A stretch of 64,000 bases of DNA from a virus. Each line of letters starts with the position of its first letter. Position 1 is the first letter of the stretch. Of the stretch, positions 15,406 through 24,184 are shown one piece after another. The DNA is taken from IMG/VR virus record IMGVR_UViG_3300037296_000055, positions 18,505 through 82,504 of that record; one strand, written 5' to 3'. The notes beneath the pieces are model-generated. The model was given only the letters and a program-made list of their open reading frames with translations. It had not been told where the DNA came from and made no database searches. A program made the position numbers and the translations under genes.

Positions 15406-15643
15406 AGATTGGGTTATCCTTGGTAGTTTTATTGGTACTGTTCTTGCTGCGGCCATAGTGGCTGCTCAAGGCATGCTCAAAGGTAAGGCTCCCCAGAAAG
15501 CAGTTCTACAGACTACGGTTGACAACTACTGCGGTGCGGATAAACTGGTCGCTCTCATTCGTGAGGACCTGAAAGAAATCAAACAAGATCTCGACAGGCT
15601 AGATGAACGCGTCATCAGGCTGGACGAGAGGACAAGGAAATAA
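15374..15643 (+). CDS. Holin- or spanin-like protein with coiled coil
   Basis: An 89-aa protein starting at ATG 15374, eight bases after AGGAG, inside the end of the upstream gene. One hydrophobic segment (VILGSFIGTVLAAAIVAAQG, about residues 14-33) is followed by a soluble part ending in a coiled coil (EDLKEIKQDLDRLDERVIRL). The N-terminal helix plus coiled coil resembles i-spanins; a holin role is also possible. Confidence 0.6.
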   Translation: MFEWLSQATSEDWVILGSFIGTVLAAAIVAAQGMLKGKAPQKAVLQTTVDNYCGADKLVALIREDLKEIKQDLDRLDERVIRLDERTRK

Positions 15644-15644
15644 C

Positions 15645-16289
15645 ATGCAAACTACTTCTGACCGAGGCATCGTTCAACTAGTCGGTCTGGAAGGGATTGT
15701 GCCTGCCCCCTACCTTGACTCCAAGAACATTTGGACTTTCGGTATCGGACACACAGTGAACGCTGGTGGTCTCGATCCTGCCAAGATGCCCCGTGGTAAC
15801 CCCACAGACCTAAGCTATGCCCTGAGCACCGCTATCCAAGTATTTGACACAGATCTCCAGAGCTATGAAGAACGAGTACGCTCTGCCCTGAAGGTCCCCG
15901 TGGCCCAGCATCAGTTCGATGCCCTGGTCAGCTTCGACTTCAACACGGGCGGTATCTTCCGGGCCAACCTTACTAAGCTCCTCAATGCCGGAGCCTCCAC
16001 CGATGCTGTTGCTGATGCCTTCTATGGCTGGCTCGTACCCCCTGAGATCCGTTCCCGGCGGACTGCTGAGGCTGAGCTCTTCCGTACAGGTACCTACCAG
16101 AACCGCACCAACATTCCAGTATACGGCGTCAATACTGCAGGAAAGCTGTTGGGGGCAACCTCCACAGTGAGTGCCACGCAACTCCTTGCTATCCTTCAAA
16201 AAAATAACTCCGTGACCAGTCCCTCCAACTTTACCTCCAAGGAGACTCTCGAATGGTCAAAGATTTTCCCGTGCCTTTTCCCAAGCTAA
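15645..16289 (+). CDS. Endolysin, GH24 lysozyme
   Basis: A 214-aa T4/P22-type muramidase cleaving peptidoglycan. The E-8-D-5-T catalytic pattern is intact: Glu16, Asp25 and Thr31 in EGIVPAPYLDSKNIWTFGIG. Further family blocks are AQHQFDALVSFDFNTGG and RRTAEAELFRTG. There is no signal peptide, so it needs a holin. A C-terminal extension of about 45 residues follows the domain. AAGGAA lies before ATG 15645. Confidence 0.9.
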   Translation: MQTTSDRGIVQLVGLEGIVPAPYLDSKNIWTFGIGHTVNAGGLDPAKMPRGNPTDLSYALSTAIQVFDTDLQSYEERVRSALKVPVAQHQFDALVSFDFNTGGIFRANLTKLLNAGASTDAVADAFYGWLVPPEIRSRRTAEAELFRTGTYQNRTNIPVYGVNTAGKLLGATSTVSATQLLAILQKNNSVTSPSNFTSKETLEWSKIFPCLFPS

Positions 16290-16501
16290 AGGGCTGGCGC
16301 ACCCGCATCTTCAACATCACTATCGGTCTCGTCACCGTTGGCGTGTCGGTGGTCGGTGCCCTACAAGACAACATCTCCTACCTAGATCTAACTCCAAATA
16401 CGCGAAACATGCTGCTGATCGGCATTGTCGTCTTTCAGACTATCGGCAACGTAATCCTACGTGAATTCACAGATAGCGCTCCAGGAACAAATGGTAAATA
16501 A
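16253..16501 (+). CDS. Putative holin, two membrane segments
   Basis: An 82-aa protein; ATG 16253 lies eight bases after AAGGAG and overlaps the endolysin end. Two hydrophobic helices (IFNITIGLVTVGVSVVGAL and MLLIGIVVFQTIGNVIL) are separated by a short polar loop, with a hydrophilic tail. The size and topology are typical of small phage holins, and the endolysin is adjacent. Confidence 0.6.
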   Translation: MVKDFPVPFPKLKGWRTRIFNITIGLVTVGVSVVGALQDNISYLDLTPNTRNMLLIGIVVFQTIGNVILREFTDSAPGTNGK

Positions 16502-17135
16502 ACCGTATAGCTACGTCAAGCCAAAGAACCAAACTCAGATCGATCTCGTTGAGTCGTTGAAAACCAATCCCGTAACCGTTGTACGAGGACCTGCCGGTAC
16601 AGGCAAGACCTTCATGTCAATGGCCACTTACGTTGAGATGCTGCTTTCTTCCAATGAGTTCCGTCAACTTGTGTTCTGCCGCCCAAACGAACCTACCGGA
16701 CGAAGCTTAGGCTCCTTCCCAGGCACCCCTGATGAGAAGCTTGAGCTCTGGCTTAAACCTCTCACAGCTAACCTTGTGGAGCTTCTGCCCAGCACAGAGA
16801 TCACGCGTCTTCGTACGCAGGGTCGACTTGCTTACCAACCTCTTGAAACAATCCGTGGTATGAGCTTTGAGTACAGTCTGCTCCTTGTGGACGAAGCCCA
16901 GAACCTTACCAAGCATGAACTTATTGCCATCGTAACCCGTCTGGGTGAAGGCTCCCGTCTCGTCATCCTCGGTGACCCGGATCAGTCCGACCGTCATCAA
17001 TCAGGTTTGGAGTGGTTAGCCGACTTCTGCAAACACCATAACCTGTCCAGTGGAAACATCGAGTTCGGTCTTGATGATATTGTCCGCTCCGACTTTGTTG
17101 GACAATTCCTCCGAGCCCTTGCCAAGAAAGAGTAA
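16491..17135 (+). CDS. PhoH-like ATPase
   Basis: A 214-aa P-loop NTPase of the PhoH family. It has Walker A GPAGTGKT near residue 32, Walker B LLLVDEAQN, the sensor segment ILGDPDQSD, and the family block RGMSFEYS before Walker B. PhoH-like proteins are common in tailed phages; a role in RNA metabolism or phosphate response has been proposed but is unproven. Its position inside the morphogenesis operon is unusual. ATG 16491 overlaps the upstream gene. Confidence 0.82.
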   Translation: MVNKPYSYVKPKNQTQIDLVESLKTNPVTVVRGPAGTGKTFMSMATYVEMLLSSNEFRQLVFCRPNEPTGRSLGSFPGTPDEKLELWLKPLTANLVELLPSTEITRLRTQGRLAYQPLETIRGMSFEYSLLLVDEAQNLTKHELIAIVTRLGEGSRLVILGDPDQSDRHQSGLEWLADFCKHHNLSSGNIEFGLDDIVRSDFVGQFLRALAKKE

Positions 17136-17141
17136 ACCCTC

Positions 17142-18743
17142 ATGGTACAACGCCCTACAAAACCTCTATCCCAATCCCCTGGTGCTGAGAATGCCCAGTA
17201 TGAGTCTTTCCTCCCTCTGTGGAAGCGAGCCAGGGCGGTAATGAACGGAGAGCATGCCGTAAAGGAAGCTGATGCACGTATTGATCGCATAAAGTTTTCT
17301 AACCTCCTGCTCCCCTTCTCCCCAATGATGGACGACCAGCAGTACGCCTTCTACAAGGCCGAAGCTGAGCTCCCCGGTCTTACCTCTCAGTATGGTAAGG
17401 TCATTGCGGGTGGCCTCCTGCGCCGCCAGCCCACCATCGAGCTCCCTGAGTCTGTTCCTGAAGACGCTAAGACCTGGTTCACCGACGACTTCACTGTTGA
17501 TGGTAAGTCCATGGTCTCCTTCCTGGACGAAGCCCTGTGGGAAGAAGTATGTTCCTCCCGTGCCTGGGTCATTATCGATTATCCTAGCGTGGACAATCCT
17601 GAAGAGCTGACCTCTGAGCAACGTGCAAAGATCCGCCCCTACCCTGTCCTCTGGAAGGCCGAAGATGTCATCAACTGGCAGACTCAGCTGAGCCCCTATA
17701 CCGGTCAGGAGGAGCTCTCTCGCCTGGTCATCCGCTACTACGAAGAAGAGTTCGTGGACAAAGACGCCTTCAGCCCTGAGCTGGTCGAGTACGCTATCGA
17801 CTATTCGCTTGACGCAGAAGGTGATTACCGAGTACGGTACTTCAAACATATCGACAATCAGGCCGTCACCATCACCAACGGCAACATGTCCCGACCTAAC
17901 AACCTTGCCGCTAATGGCGTGGGCGAAGACTGGGACCTGGTACGTACTGTCTACCCGGAAATCCGTGGCGAGATGCTGAAGTCTATTCCTGCCTTCCCTC
18001 TGAACGGTTCTCTCCGTCCCCGTGAGCCCATCCTGATGCCGCTGGTTGACCGTGAGGTCTCCCTGTACAACAAGCTTGCTCACCGTAACCACCTGCTCTA
18101 CACAGCCTCCACCTTCACTCCTGTCTTGTTCACCGACATCCAAGACGAAGAGTTCCTGGACATTGTGCAGCAAGGTCTGGGTACCTACATCCGGCTACGC
18201 CCTGATGACAAGGTAGGGGCTCTGAAGGCCCCTGTTGAGGCACTCTCCGGTCTGGAGTCCGCTATCGCAAGCACCATCGACGAGATGGCCCGGATGGGTA
18301 TCCGTCTACTGTCTCCTGACGGTAATCAAGGTGACTCCGGTGTTGCTCTGGAAATCCGTAACTCTGCTCAGACCTCTCAGCTCGCAACGCTGAACGTGAA
18401 GATCTCTCAGACAATGCGTGACATCCTGTCCCTGATGATCGACTGGAAGTATGACCTCCAGATCGAGCCTCATGACATCGACTTCACTCTTAGTGCTGAC
18501 TTCAACCCTACTCCTATCGGCGAAGCTTGGATGACAATGATCACCGGCTGGTACGATACTGGCAAGATCCCTCGCTCCCTGTGGCTCTCCGTGGCCAAGC
18601 AGAACGACATCATCCCACCTGACTACGATGATGATGAAGGTATGCAGGAGATCGGCAGTGACCCCACCCGGATCGCTGAGACTCCCACAACCCTGGATCC
18701 TGACTCCTTCGAGAGGCCAGCTCCCAAACCCGTCGCAACCTAA
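17142..18743 (+). CDS. Portal protein (DUF4055 type)
   Basis: A 533-aa protein matching the DUF4055 portal family by its N-terminal block (LPLWKRARAVMNGEHAVKEA), the YKAEAELPGLTSQYGKVIAG region and the following LRRQPTIELP. It would form the dodecameric ring through which DNA is packaged and ejected. The downstream MuF gene is the usual neighbour of portals. The C-terminal tail is acidic and Pro-rich (YDDDEGMQEIG). Confidence 0.85.
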   Translation: MVQRPTKPLSQSPGAENAQYESFLPLWKRARAVMNGEHAVKEADARIDRIKFSNLLLPFSPMMDDQQYAFYKAEAELPGLTSQYGKVIAGGLLRRQPTIELPESVPEDAKTWFTDDFTVDGKSMVSFLDEALWEEVCSSRAWVIIDYPSVDNPEELTSEQRAKIRPYPVLWKAEDVINWQTQLSPYTGQEELSRLVIRYYEEEFVDKDAFSPELVEYAIDYSLDAEGDYRVRYFKHIDNQAVTITNGNMSRPNNLAANGVGEDWDLVRTVYPEIRGEMLKSIPAFPLNGSLRPREPILMPLVDREVSLYNKLAHRNHLLYTASTFTPVLFTDIQDEEFLDIVQQGLGTYIRLRPDDKVGALKAPVEALSGLESAIASTIDEMARMGIRLLSPDGNQGDSGVALEIRNSAQTSQLATLNVKISQTMRDILSLMIDWKYDLQIEPHDIDFTLSADFNPTPIGEAWMTMITGWYDTGKIPRSLWLSVAKQNDIIPPDYDDDEGMQEIGSDPTRIAETPTTLDPDSFERPAPKPVAT

Positions 18744-18755
18744 CAGTAGGTACTT

Positions 18756-21700
18756 ATGGAAAATCAAGACATCTTCGATCGGCAGGTAGACCACCTGATC
18801 CGCACTCGTATGTTCACCGAAGAGCTTCAGAACAAAGTCTCGTCCATGTCCGAAGGGCATCGTCGTAGTCTCCTGAACATCTTCCGTACTGGACGACCGA
18901 GTGAGATCCGCCTGGAAGTCAACCGCTACGTGGAGGAAATGAAGTCCTCCATCCGTGGTGGTATGACCGACTACCTTGGAGCGGAGATCTCTTTCCAAAA
19001 GTCAACAGCTCAGCGTTCTGTGGGGAGCTTCTATTCCCTGCAGGATGTTGACCGTGGCAAGGTGGCCAACCGGCTGCTGAACCAGCCTATCACCTTCTCG
19101 CAGACTTCCTCTGTAGGGACAGGCATCCTTCCTTCCCTGGATGCCATGGCCCCTGCCCAAACCTCTCGCCTGAACACCGTGATCCAGAAGGGTCTGTTGG
19201 AAGGCAAGTCAAGGGCCGAGATCGAAGCCTCTCTGCTGAAGACCACCAAGCTGACCGAGAACCAGGCCCGCACCCTGGTCACCACCGGTATTACCCATGC
19301 GCAAGAATTGACCACCCAAGAGTTCTGGGACGCTAACCCTGATGTTCTGTCAGGCTTCGTCTACACAGCAATTCTGGATGGTAACACCACTCGCACCTGC
19401 GGCTCCTTGGATGGCACTGTGTTCCCTGCGGATGCTGTCACCCATCGCCCACCCCTACACTGGAACTGTCGTTCTAGTCTGGTGCCTGTCCTGAAGGACT
19501 ACGACGCTCTGGTTGCCACTGACAGCCCACGCGTCACACAAAGCGCCCTTGCTGACATTCCTCCGAGCAGGTTCAATGGCCAACCACCACTCCGCGAGAA
19601 CTTCGAAGAGTGGTTGCGTCGTCAGCCCTTCAAGCGACAACAATCCTTACTCGGCTCCGAAGATGCTGCCACTCTGTTCCAGAACGGTACGCTCCGGATG
19701 AACGAGTTCTTCACTAAGCTGAAACGTCCTATCTCTATCGGCCAACTCCGCACACTGGATGCCAAGTCCACCTTCTCGTATTCAAAAGACTCTCTGGATG
19801 CTAAGGTACGTGTTGCGGCCACCCGTCCTGCAGATCTTGTTCGTAGCCCTGGCTTGGCCAAAGATCTAAAGGCCCTAATTCTGGCGGACGCCCGAGATGC
19901 CTCTCAGTCAATTTCTCTCACTGACTATCGCGGTGTTACCCTTGGAGGTAAGCGCAGCGTACGTCGTGCTACTTACAATGAGTACGATCCTCGCAACCAC
20001 CAGTATGATCCCTACACCGGCGAGGTTAGAAGTTCATACTACTACAACCCCGACTATGTCTTACTTACAGAGCGCCTTGATGTTATCCAACGATCCCAGG
20101 TACTCTCCAAGCCCCAACGAGAATGGATCACGAAGTTCGTAAACTCTCTGGAGGATGACGTCTCCGTGAACCAGCAGTCCGTGATTGCTGAGACACTACG
20201 TCTTACCTTCGAGCGTGCTGCCCGTGACACCTCCATGGGCTGGAGCGACTATGCCGGTGTTTTCCGGGCCGAGTCCAAGTTTGGTGTGACCAACGTCTCC
20301 CGTATCCTTGACCGACGCTCTCGTGCCGGTGACGAGATGTTCACCCGCTTTGCTGATGTTGATGAGCCTGCCGCTATCCAGATCCTGGGTGAGTGGAAGA
20401 CCTTTGAAGACCTCACTTCTAATCGGAACCGGAACCAACAGTTCATTAGGGACTGGGACAAGCAAGAGGGCCGCGCTCTGGCACGGAGGGTATACTACGG
20501 GCGTGCAGTTGACCTTGCGAAGGGTCGTGTAATAGACGCTCCTGGTGCTCCCACACGGGCCTATTTGCTGGGCCTCCGTCCGAAGGTCAAAGGACCTAAC
20601 AAGGACATTGTCAAGTGGGTCGAGGCCAACATCCCTGGCATCAACACTTTCAAGTTCGGAGCTCTGAAGGGCTCTAACACTGTGGCTGGCTGGATCGAGT
20701 CGGTCCCCGGAGTGAAGCAGTGGAACTCGTTCATGAAGGAATGGGCTAAGCCTTACGATCCGATCCTCTACCGTCTGAAGAATGGACTGAGTGCCAAGGT
20801 ACGTAACATCCTTGACCTTGAGTTCCTGAAGATGAGTGACCGACGTGGTCTGGTTGACCGCTTCATAACTTCCCGAGTTCTTGGGGACAACGAAGACATT
20901 CAGGTGCTGCAGAAGGTGATGAAGACCATCGCCGGAGGGACCATGACTGACTATGACGGTCTTGCCATCACCATCGGTAAGGAACTGTACAAGCAGTATC
21001 GCCCTCTCCGTCCCTGGTACAAGCCTACTCTGCAAGACTACCACCGGGATGGTGCGGGTATCCTTGAGTCTCTCCGTGAGAACGGTACGCTCCGAGTGAT
21101 GTCCCGTGGCGTGAACCGTCGTGGAGTTCTTGACCTTGATACAGGTCGTGTAGGACCACCTTTCCGAGACACCGTGTCCCGTGAGGTGACCATCCTTGAT
21201 AAGGACCTGGTTCAGCTCCAGCGAGCTAACCGTGAGATCATCGTTGCTGACCGTGTGGGTATCACAGGTCCCTCCAACGAGTATCACGTTCGTGTGGGTA
21301 AGAAAGAGTACTTCGACGCTTACGGCAACAACACTGGTCGTTCTGTGATCACCAGGTCTGCAGCGCCGTTCTACGATGAGAACCTGATCGATAAAGACTT
21401 CGCTGACATGCTCAATCATACCATGTCTTCCAAATACCAGACCGATAACGACTTCTCCCGGTTCATGCTGGACCTTGCCCGCTTCCGCGATGTTCGTGGT
21501 CGTGTGGACTACTATGACGACCTCAACCTGTTCCGCCACGACATCATCAAGCGAGGAGAGCAAGGCTTTGGGCTTATGGAAACTGTAAAGTTCCACAATG
21601 CTCGACAGAAGCCCTTCTCCGTGATGGCTCGTATCGACGGTCGAGGCCGTGTCTACTACAATGGCTATCTGACCCCCACAGGCGGTGAGATGGTCCGACC

Positions 21701-23276
21701 CTTCCTGAACTCTGCCAAGGCTGTGCCTATGACGCCAGGGGGACTACAACAACTTCGTGCTACCATCGGTGTTCTGACAGGTAGCTCCACTGAAACCCTA
21801 ACAGATGCTGGACGCTACGCCTCCTTCTACAAGAACGAGAAATCAATCTTGGAGATCGGTCGGCTCATGCAAGCAACCACTCAGCGAGATCGTCGTATCC
21901 GTGAGTTCCTCGAACATCCTCTCATCCGCGCAACGGACGGTGAGGAGGTGGCCAAGCTAGGCCGCTTTGCTCTGGAATACGCACGTATCCACGATCACAT
22001 GGGCGGTGACTTCACGGATCTACGCAGGCTCTCGTTGTACGAGACGCGTCTGATGTCCGAGGTCGATGCCAGTGCCAGCGCACTACAAATGATTTCACTT
22101 GCCACAGGTGACCGCCAAGCAGCACTCTTGTCTAACGTTCTTCCCACAACTCGGAAGCAGCGGATCTATGACATTGTTGCTCAGGAAGTTGCCAGTGACC
22201 CTCGGTTCCTGAAGATCATGGAAGAAACCGGACTTGACCTGAACTGGGAAGACCTTCAAAAGGCTGCCAAGTATCACGTCCTTGTTTCCTACTATGGTGC
22301 CGGGAGCACAGGCCAGCGTGCCCGTGTTACTGCCGAACTTGTGAACATCCTGAAGAAACGAAACGTGGGCTACATTACACGTTCTGAACAGCTTGCGGTG
22401 AACCGCGCCCTTACTGACAACATCAAGACAGCAACCGCAATGGGAGCTGAGGAGACTGTTGATGCCCTTACCTCGTTCAAGCGTGAGCTGAATGATCTGG
22501 TCAAATCAGGAGAGCGTCCGTCCACAGCAATGTTCACTGAAGCGGCTGAGATGCATCCAGACGTCTTCAACTTTCTTGATAAGCTGTCCCGTCCAACGGC
22601 AGATCCCTTCGTCGGTCCCGAGACCTTCAAAGATATCGCTGTCCTGTTGTCCGAGAAGCTGGAAGAACAAACCCCGAGGGCTTCCCAGTACATCAAATTC
22701 TGGAAGAAGGCTGCCCAGCGGTTTGCAGAAGAGACCAACACGGTCGACGTCCCCTGGGTTACTTTCGACGGAAAGCAGCTATGGCAGAGGTATCGTCCTA
22801 AGGTCCAAGAGTCAATACGTTTCCGTGATCCTGTGTCGAACCGCTTCGTGCGGAACGTGTATCAGGAGGCAGCGGAGAGCGCCACACTGCTTGGCAAGGG
22901 TTCCATCGGCGATGTTCGCCTAGGGGCTGGAGTCAACGGTACCCACATGAATGACGCCTCGATCGTGAGGATGTTCCACCTGTGGGGTAAGAAGAACGGT
23001 ATCCAGACGGGCACCATTCATGACGCTTTCTTCGTGAACCTAAATCACCTTGACGACTCTGTCCAGACGCTTCTTGAGATCTACGCTAAGGCCTCTCAGG
23101 CCCACCAGATCGAGAACACGATGCTTGCCATGCTTAAGGAAGGCATGACCAAGTCCTCGTACAACGAACTGCTGGCGACCGCGAGAGAACTCGGTTTGAT
23201 AGGTCAAACTCTTGACCCGAACGAGATCTTACGTATCCCGAACGCTAACGAGTCCCGCTACGGTTTCGGCCCCTAA
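18756..23276 (+). CDS. MuF minor head protein fused to single-subunit RNA polymerase
   Basis: A 1506-aa protein. Residues about 1-245 are a MuF-like minor capsid domain (TTRTCGSLDGTVF with Cys215; PPLHWNCRSS with His235 and Cys238). The C-terminal third is a T7/N4-type RNA polymerase: DGRGRVYY at 961-968 (T7 DWRGRVY), motif A SEVDASASALQ with Asp1104 (T7 D537), motif B KYHVLVSYYGAG with Lys1172 and Tyr1180 (T7 K631, Y639), NGTHMND with His1397 (T7 H784), motif C TIHDAFF with Asp1423 (T7 D812). All catalytic residues are intact. Residues about 250-950 are not assigned. MuF proteins sit inside the capsid by the portal, so the polymerase is probably packaged. No usual phage polymerase appears elsewhere in the window. 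Confidence 0.88.
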   Translation: MENQDIFDRQVDHLIRTRMFTEELQNKVSSMSEGHRRSLLNIFRTGRPSEIRLEVNRYVEEMKSSIRGGMTDYLGAEISFQKSTAQRSVGSFYSLQDVDRGKVANRLLNQPITFSQTSSVGTGILPSLDAMAPAQTSRLNTVIQKGLLEGKSRAEIEASLLKTTKLTENQARTLVTTGITHAQELTTQEFWDANPDVLSGFVYTAILDGNTTRTCGSLDGTVFPADAVTHRPPLHWNCRSSLVPVLKDYDALVATDSPRVTQSALADIPPSRFNGQPPLRENFEEWLRRQPFKRQQSLLGSEDAATLFQNGTLRMNEFFTKLKRPISIGQLRTLDAKSTFSYSKDSLDAKVRVAATRPADLVRSPGLAKDLKALILADARDASQSISLTDYRGVTLGGKRSVRRATYNEYDPRNHQYDPYTGEVRSSYYYNPDYVLLTERLDVIQRSQVLSKPQREWITKFVNSLEDDVSVNQQSVIAETLRLTFERAARDTSMGWSDYAGVFRAESKFGVTNVSRILDRRSRAGDEMFTRFADVDEPAAIQILGEWKTFEDLTSNRNRNQQFIRDWDKQEGRALARRVYYGRAVDLAKGRVIDAPGAPTRAYLLGLRPKVKGPNKDIVKWVEANIPGINTFKFGALKGSNTVAGWIESVPGVKQWNSFMKEWAKPYDPILYRLKNGLSAKVRNILDLEFLKMSDRRGLVDRFITSRVLGDNEDIQVLQKVMKTIAGGTMTDYDGLAITIGKELYKQYRPLRPWYKPTLQDYHRDGAGILESLRENGTLRVMSRGVNRRGVLDLDTGRVGPPFRDTVSREVTILDKDLVQLQRANREIIVADRVGITGPSNEYHVRVGKKEYFDAYGNNTGRSVITRSAAPFYDENLIDKDFADMLNHTMSSKYQTDNDFSRFMLDLARFRDVRGRVDYYDDLNLFRHDIIKRGEQGFGLMETVKFHNARQKPFSVMARIDGRGRVYYNGYLTPTGGEMVRPFLNSAKAVPMTPGGLQQLRATIGVLTGSSTETLTDAGRYASFYKNEKSILEIGRLMQATTQRDRRIREFLEHPLIRATDGEEVAKLGRFALEYARIHDHMGGDFTDLRRLSLYETRLMSEVDASASALQMISLATGDRQAALLSNVLPTTRKQRIYDIVAQEVASDPRFLKIMEETGLDLNWEDLQKAAKYHVLVSYYGAGSTGQRARVTAELVNILKKRNVGYITRSEQLAVNRALTDNIKTATAMGAEETVDALTSFKRELNDLVKSGERPSTAMFTEAAEMHPDVFNFLDKLSRPTADPFVGPETFKDIAVLLSEKLEEQTPRASQYIKFWKKAAQRFAEETNTVDVPWVTFDGKQLWQRYRPKVQESIRFRDPVSNRFVRNVYQEAAESATLLGKGSIGDVRLGAGVNGTHMNDASIVRMFHLWGKKNGIQTGTIHDAFFVNLNHLDDSVQTLLEIYAKASQAHQIENTMLAMLKEGMTKSSYNELLATARELGLIGQTLDPNEILRIPNANESRYGFGP

Positions 23277-23299
23277 AAGTGATGATTTTATGTCATTTC

Positions 23300-23321
23300 T
23301 ACCAGGGGACGTTATATGATA
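23300..23321 (+). promoter_or_regulatory. T7-promoter-like 22-bp motif, copy 3
   Basis: Exact copy of the 22-mer at 5865 and 5911, preceded by TTTC as at 5865 and followed directly by GGGG. It begins 23 bp after the stop of the polymerase fusion and points into scaffold and capsid. It would give the highly expressed capsid genes a promoter of their own. Confidence 0.7.
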
Positions 23322-23497
23322 GGGGTGGAGTATTTATGCTCCCCCCTGCCCCCGGTTGATCGATGCTGATGATCGAAACTTCATCATTCATCCTTCATTC
23401 CTCCCCCAAGATTATCTAATGATGATAATCATGAAACCCTTCCTTGGGACTGTGTCCCTAACCTTGTCAATAGCTGTGCTACTGGAGAACTACTACT
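23322..23497 (+). other. Leader shared with the 55.6-kb promoter
   Basis: Untranslated region between the motif and the scaffold gene. It holds ATGCTCCCCCCTGCCC (23336 onward) and a TCATTCATCCTTCATTCCTCC stretch (23384-23404). Both blocks recur in the same order behind the leftward motif copy at 55.6 kb. Two GATC words (near 23358 and 23371) could pair as a small hairpin. Confidence 0.5.
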
Positions 23498-23505
23498 ATG
23501 CCTGA
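23419..23505 (+). CDS. Possible 28-aa hydrophobic peptide
   Basis: A short ORF with an AT-rich start (MMIIMKPFLGTVSLTLSIAV and more) that overlaps the scaffold start by eight bases. It would be a single membrane helix or a translational coupler. There is no clear ribosome binding site, so it may be chance. Confidence 0.25.
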   Translation: MMIIMKPFLGTVSLTLSIAVLLENYYYA

Positions 23506-24160
23506 CGATATTGAAAACACCGAAACTGATACCGGTAACGAAGAGACTGAGCTGGAGCTTTCCGAAGCCCAACTGGCCATGTTCGATAAGCTTGTCAAAG
23601 CCCGTTCTGAAGAGAACCTGTCTAAGATGAAGACTAACATGGACCGTATGTCTGAAGAGCGTGATCAAGCGATCCGCGAGAAAGCCCGTTTTGAAGAAGC
23701 TGAAACTGTGCGCAAGCAAGAACAGCTCGAGAAGGACGGTAAGATCCAAGAGTCCCTGGAGATGCAGCTGACTGCTCTCAAAGAGAAAAACAAGCTGCTC
23801 AATGACCGTATCTCAACAGAGAGTCGTTCCCGAAACCTTAGCTCTGCCCTACGCAGCGTTGACTTCCGAAATGACCGTGCTGCTGAGCTGGCAGAGATGG
23901 CAATCGTTCCCCAACTGATCCAAGACAAGGACGGTAACTGGGTTCACAAATCGGGTATTTCAATCAGTGAATTCGTCAAGACTTACTTCTCTGACGAAGA
24001 CAATGAATACCTGCTGAAACCAAAACAATCACGTGGCACTGGCGACGTACCCAACCCCGGAACCAAGTCGGACAAAGCTCCCGCTTCTCTCTCCGGTGTT
24101 TCAAGCTCCAAGATGCTTGAGCTCGTTCGAGCAGGTAAAGTCGGTCGTGGTGTCAAGTAA
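23498..24160 (+). CDS. Scaffolding protein
   Basis: A 220-aa acidic, mostly helical protein directly upstream of the capsid gene. Residues about 20-105 form a long coiled coil (SEERDQAIREKARFEEAETV and LEMQLTALKEKNKLLNDRIS). The C-terminal end is basic (ELVRAGKVGRGVK), as in scaffold tails that bind capsid protein. Such proteins guide prohead assembly and are then removed. No separate head protease was recognised. Confidence 0.82.
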   Translation: MPDDIENTETDTGNEETELELSEAQLAMFDKLVKARSEENLSKMKTNMDRMSEERDQAIREKARFEEAETVRKQEQLEKDGKIQESLEMQLTALKEKNKLLNDRISTESRSRNLSSALRSVDFRNDRAAELAEMAIVPQLIQDKDGNWVHKSGISISEFVKTYFSDEDNEYLLKPKQSRGTGDVPNPGTKSDKAPASLSGVSSSKMLELVRAGKVGRGVK

Positions 24161-24184
24161 CACACACACCTAAGGAAATAACAA

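Noticed and set aside
17166-18173. Long antisense frame under the portal gene (and a similar one at 24269-25276 under the capsid gene)
   Set aside because: Both overlap well-supported structural genes completely and read as low-complexity reverse complements.
20196-21596. 466-codon antisense open frame under the polymerase gene
   Set aside because: It mirrors codon bias of the sense gene; the product has no coherent domain or ribosome site, and the sense protein has full catalytic motifs.
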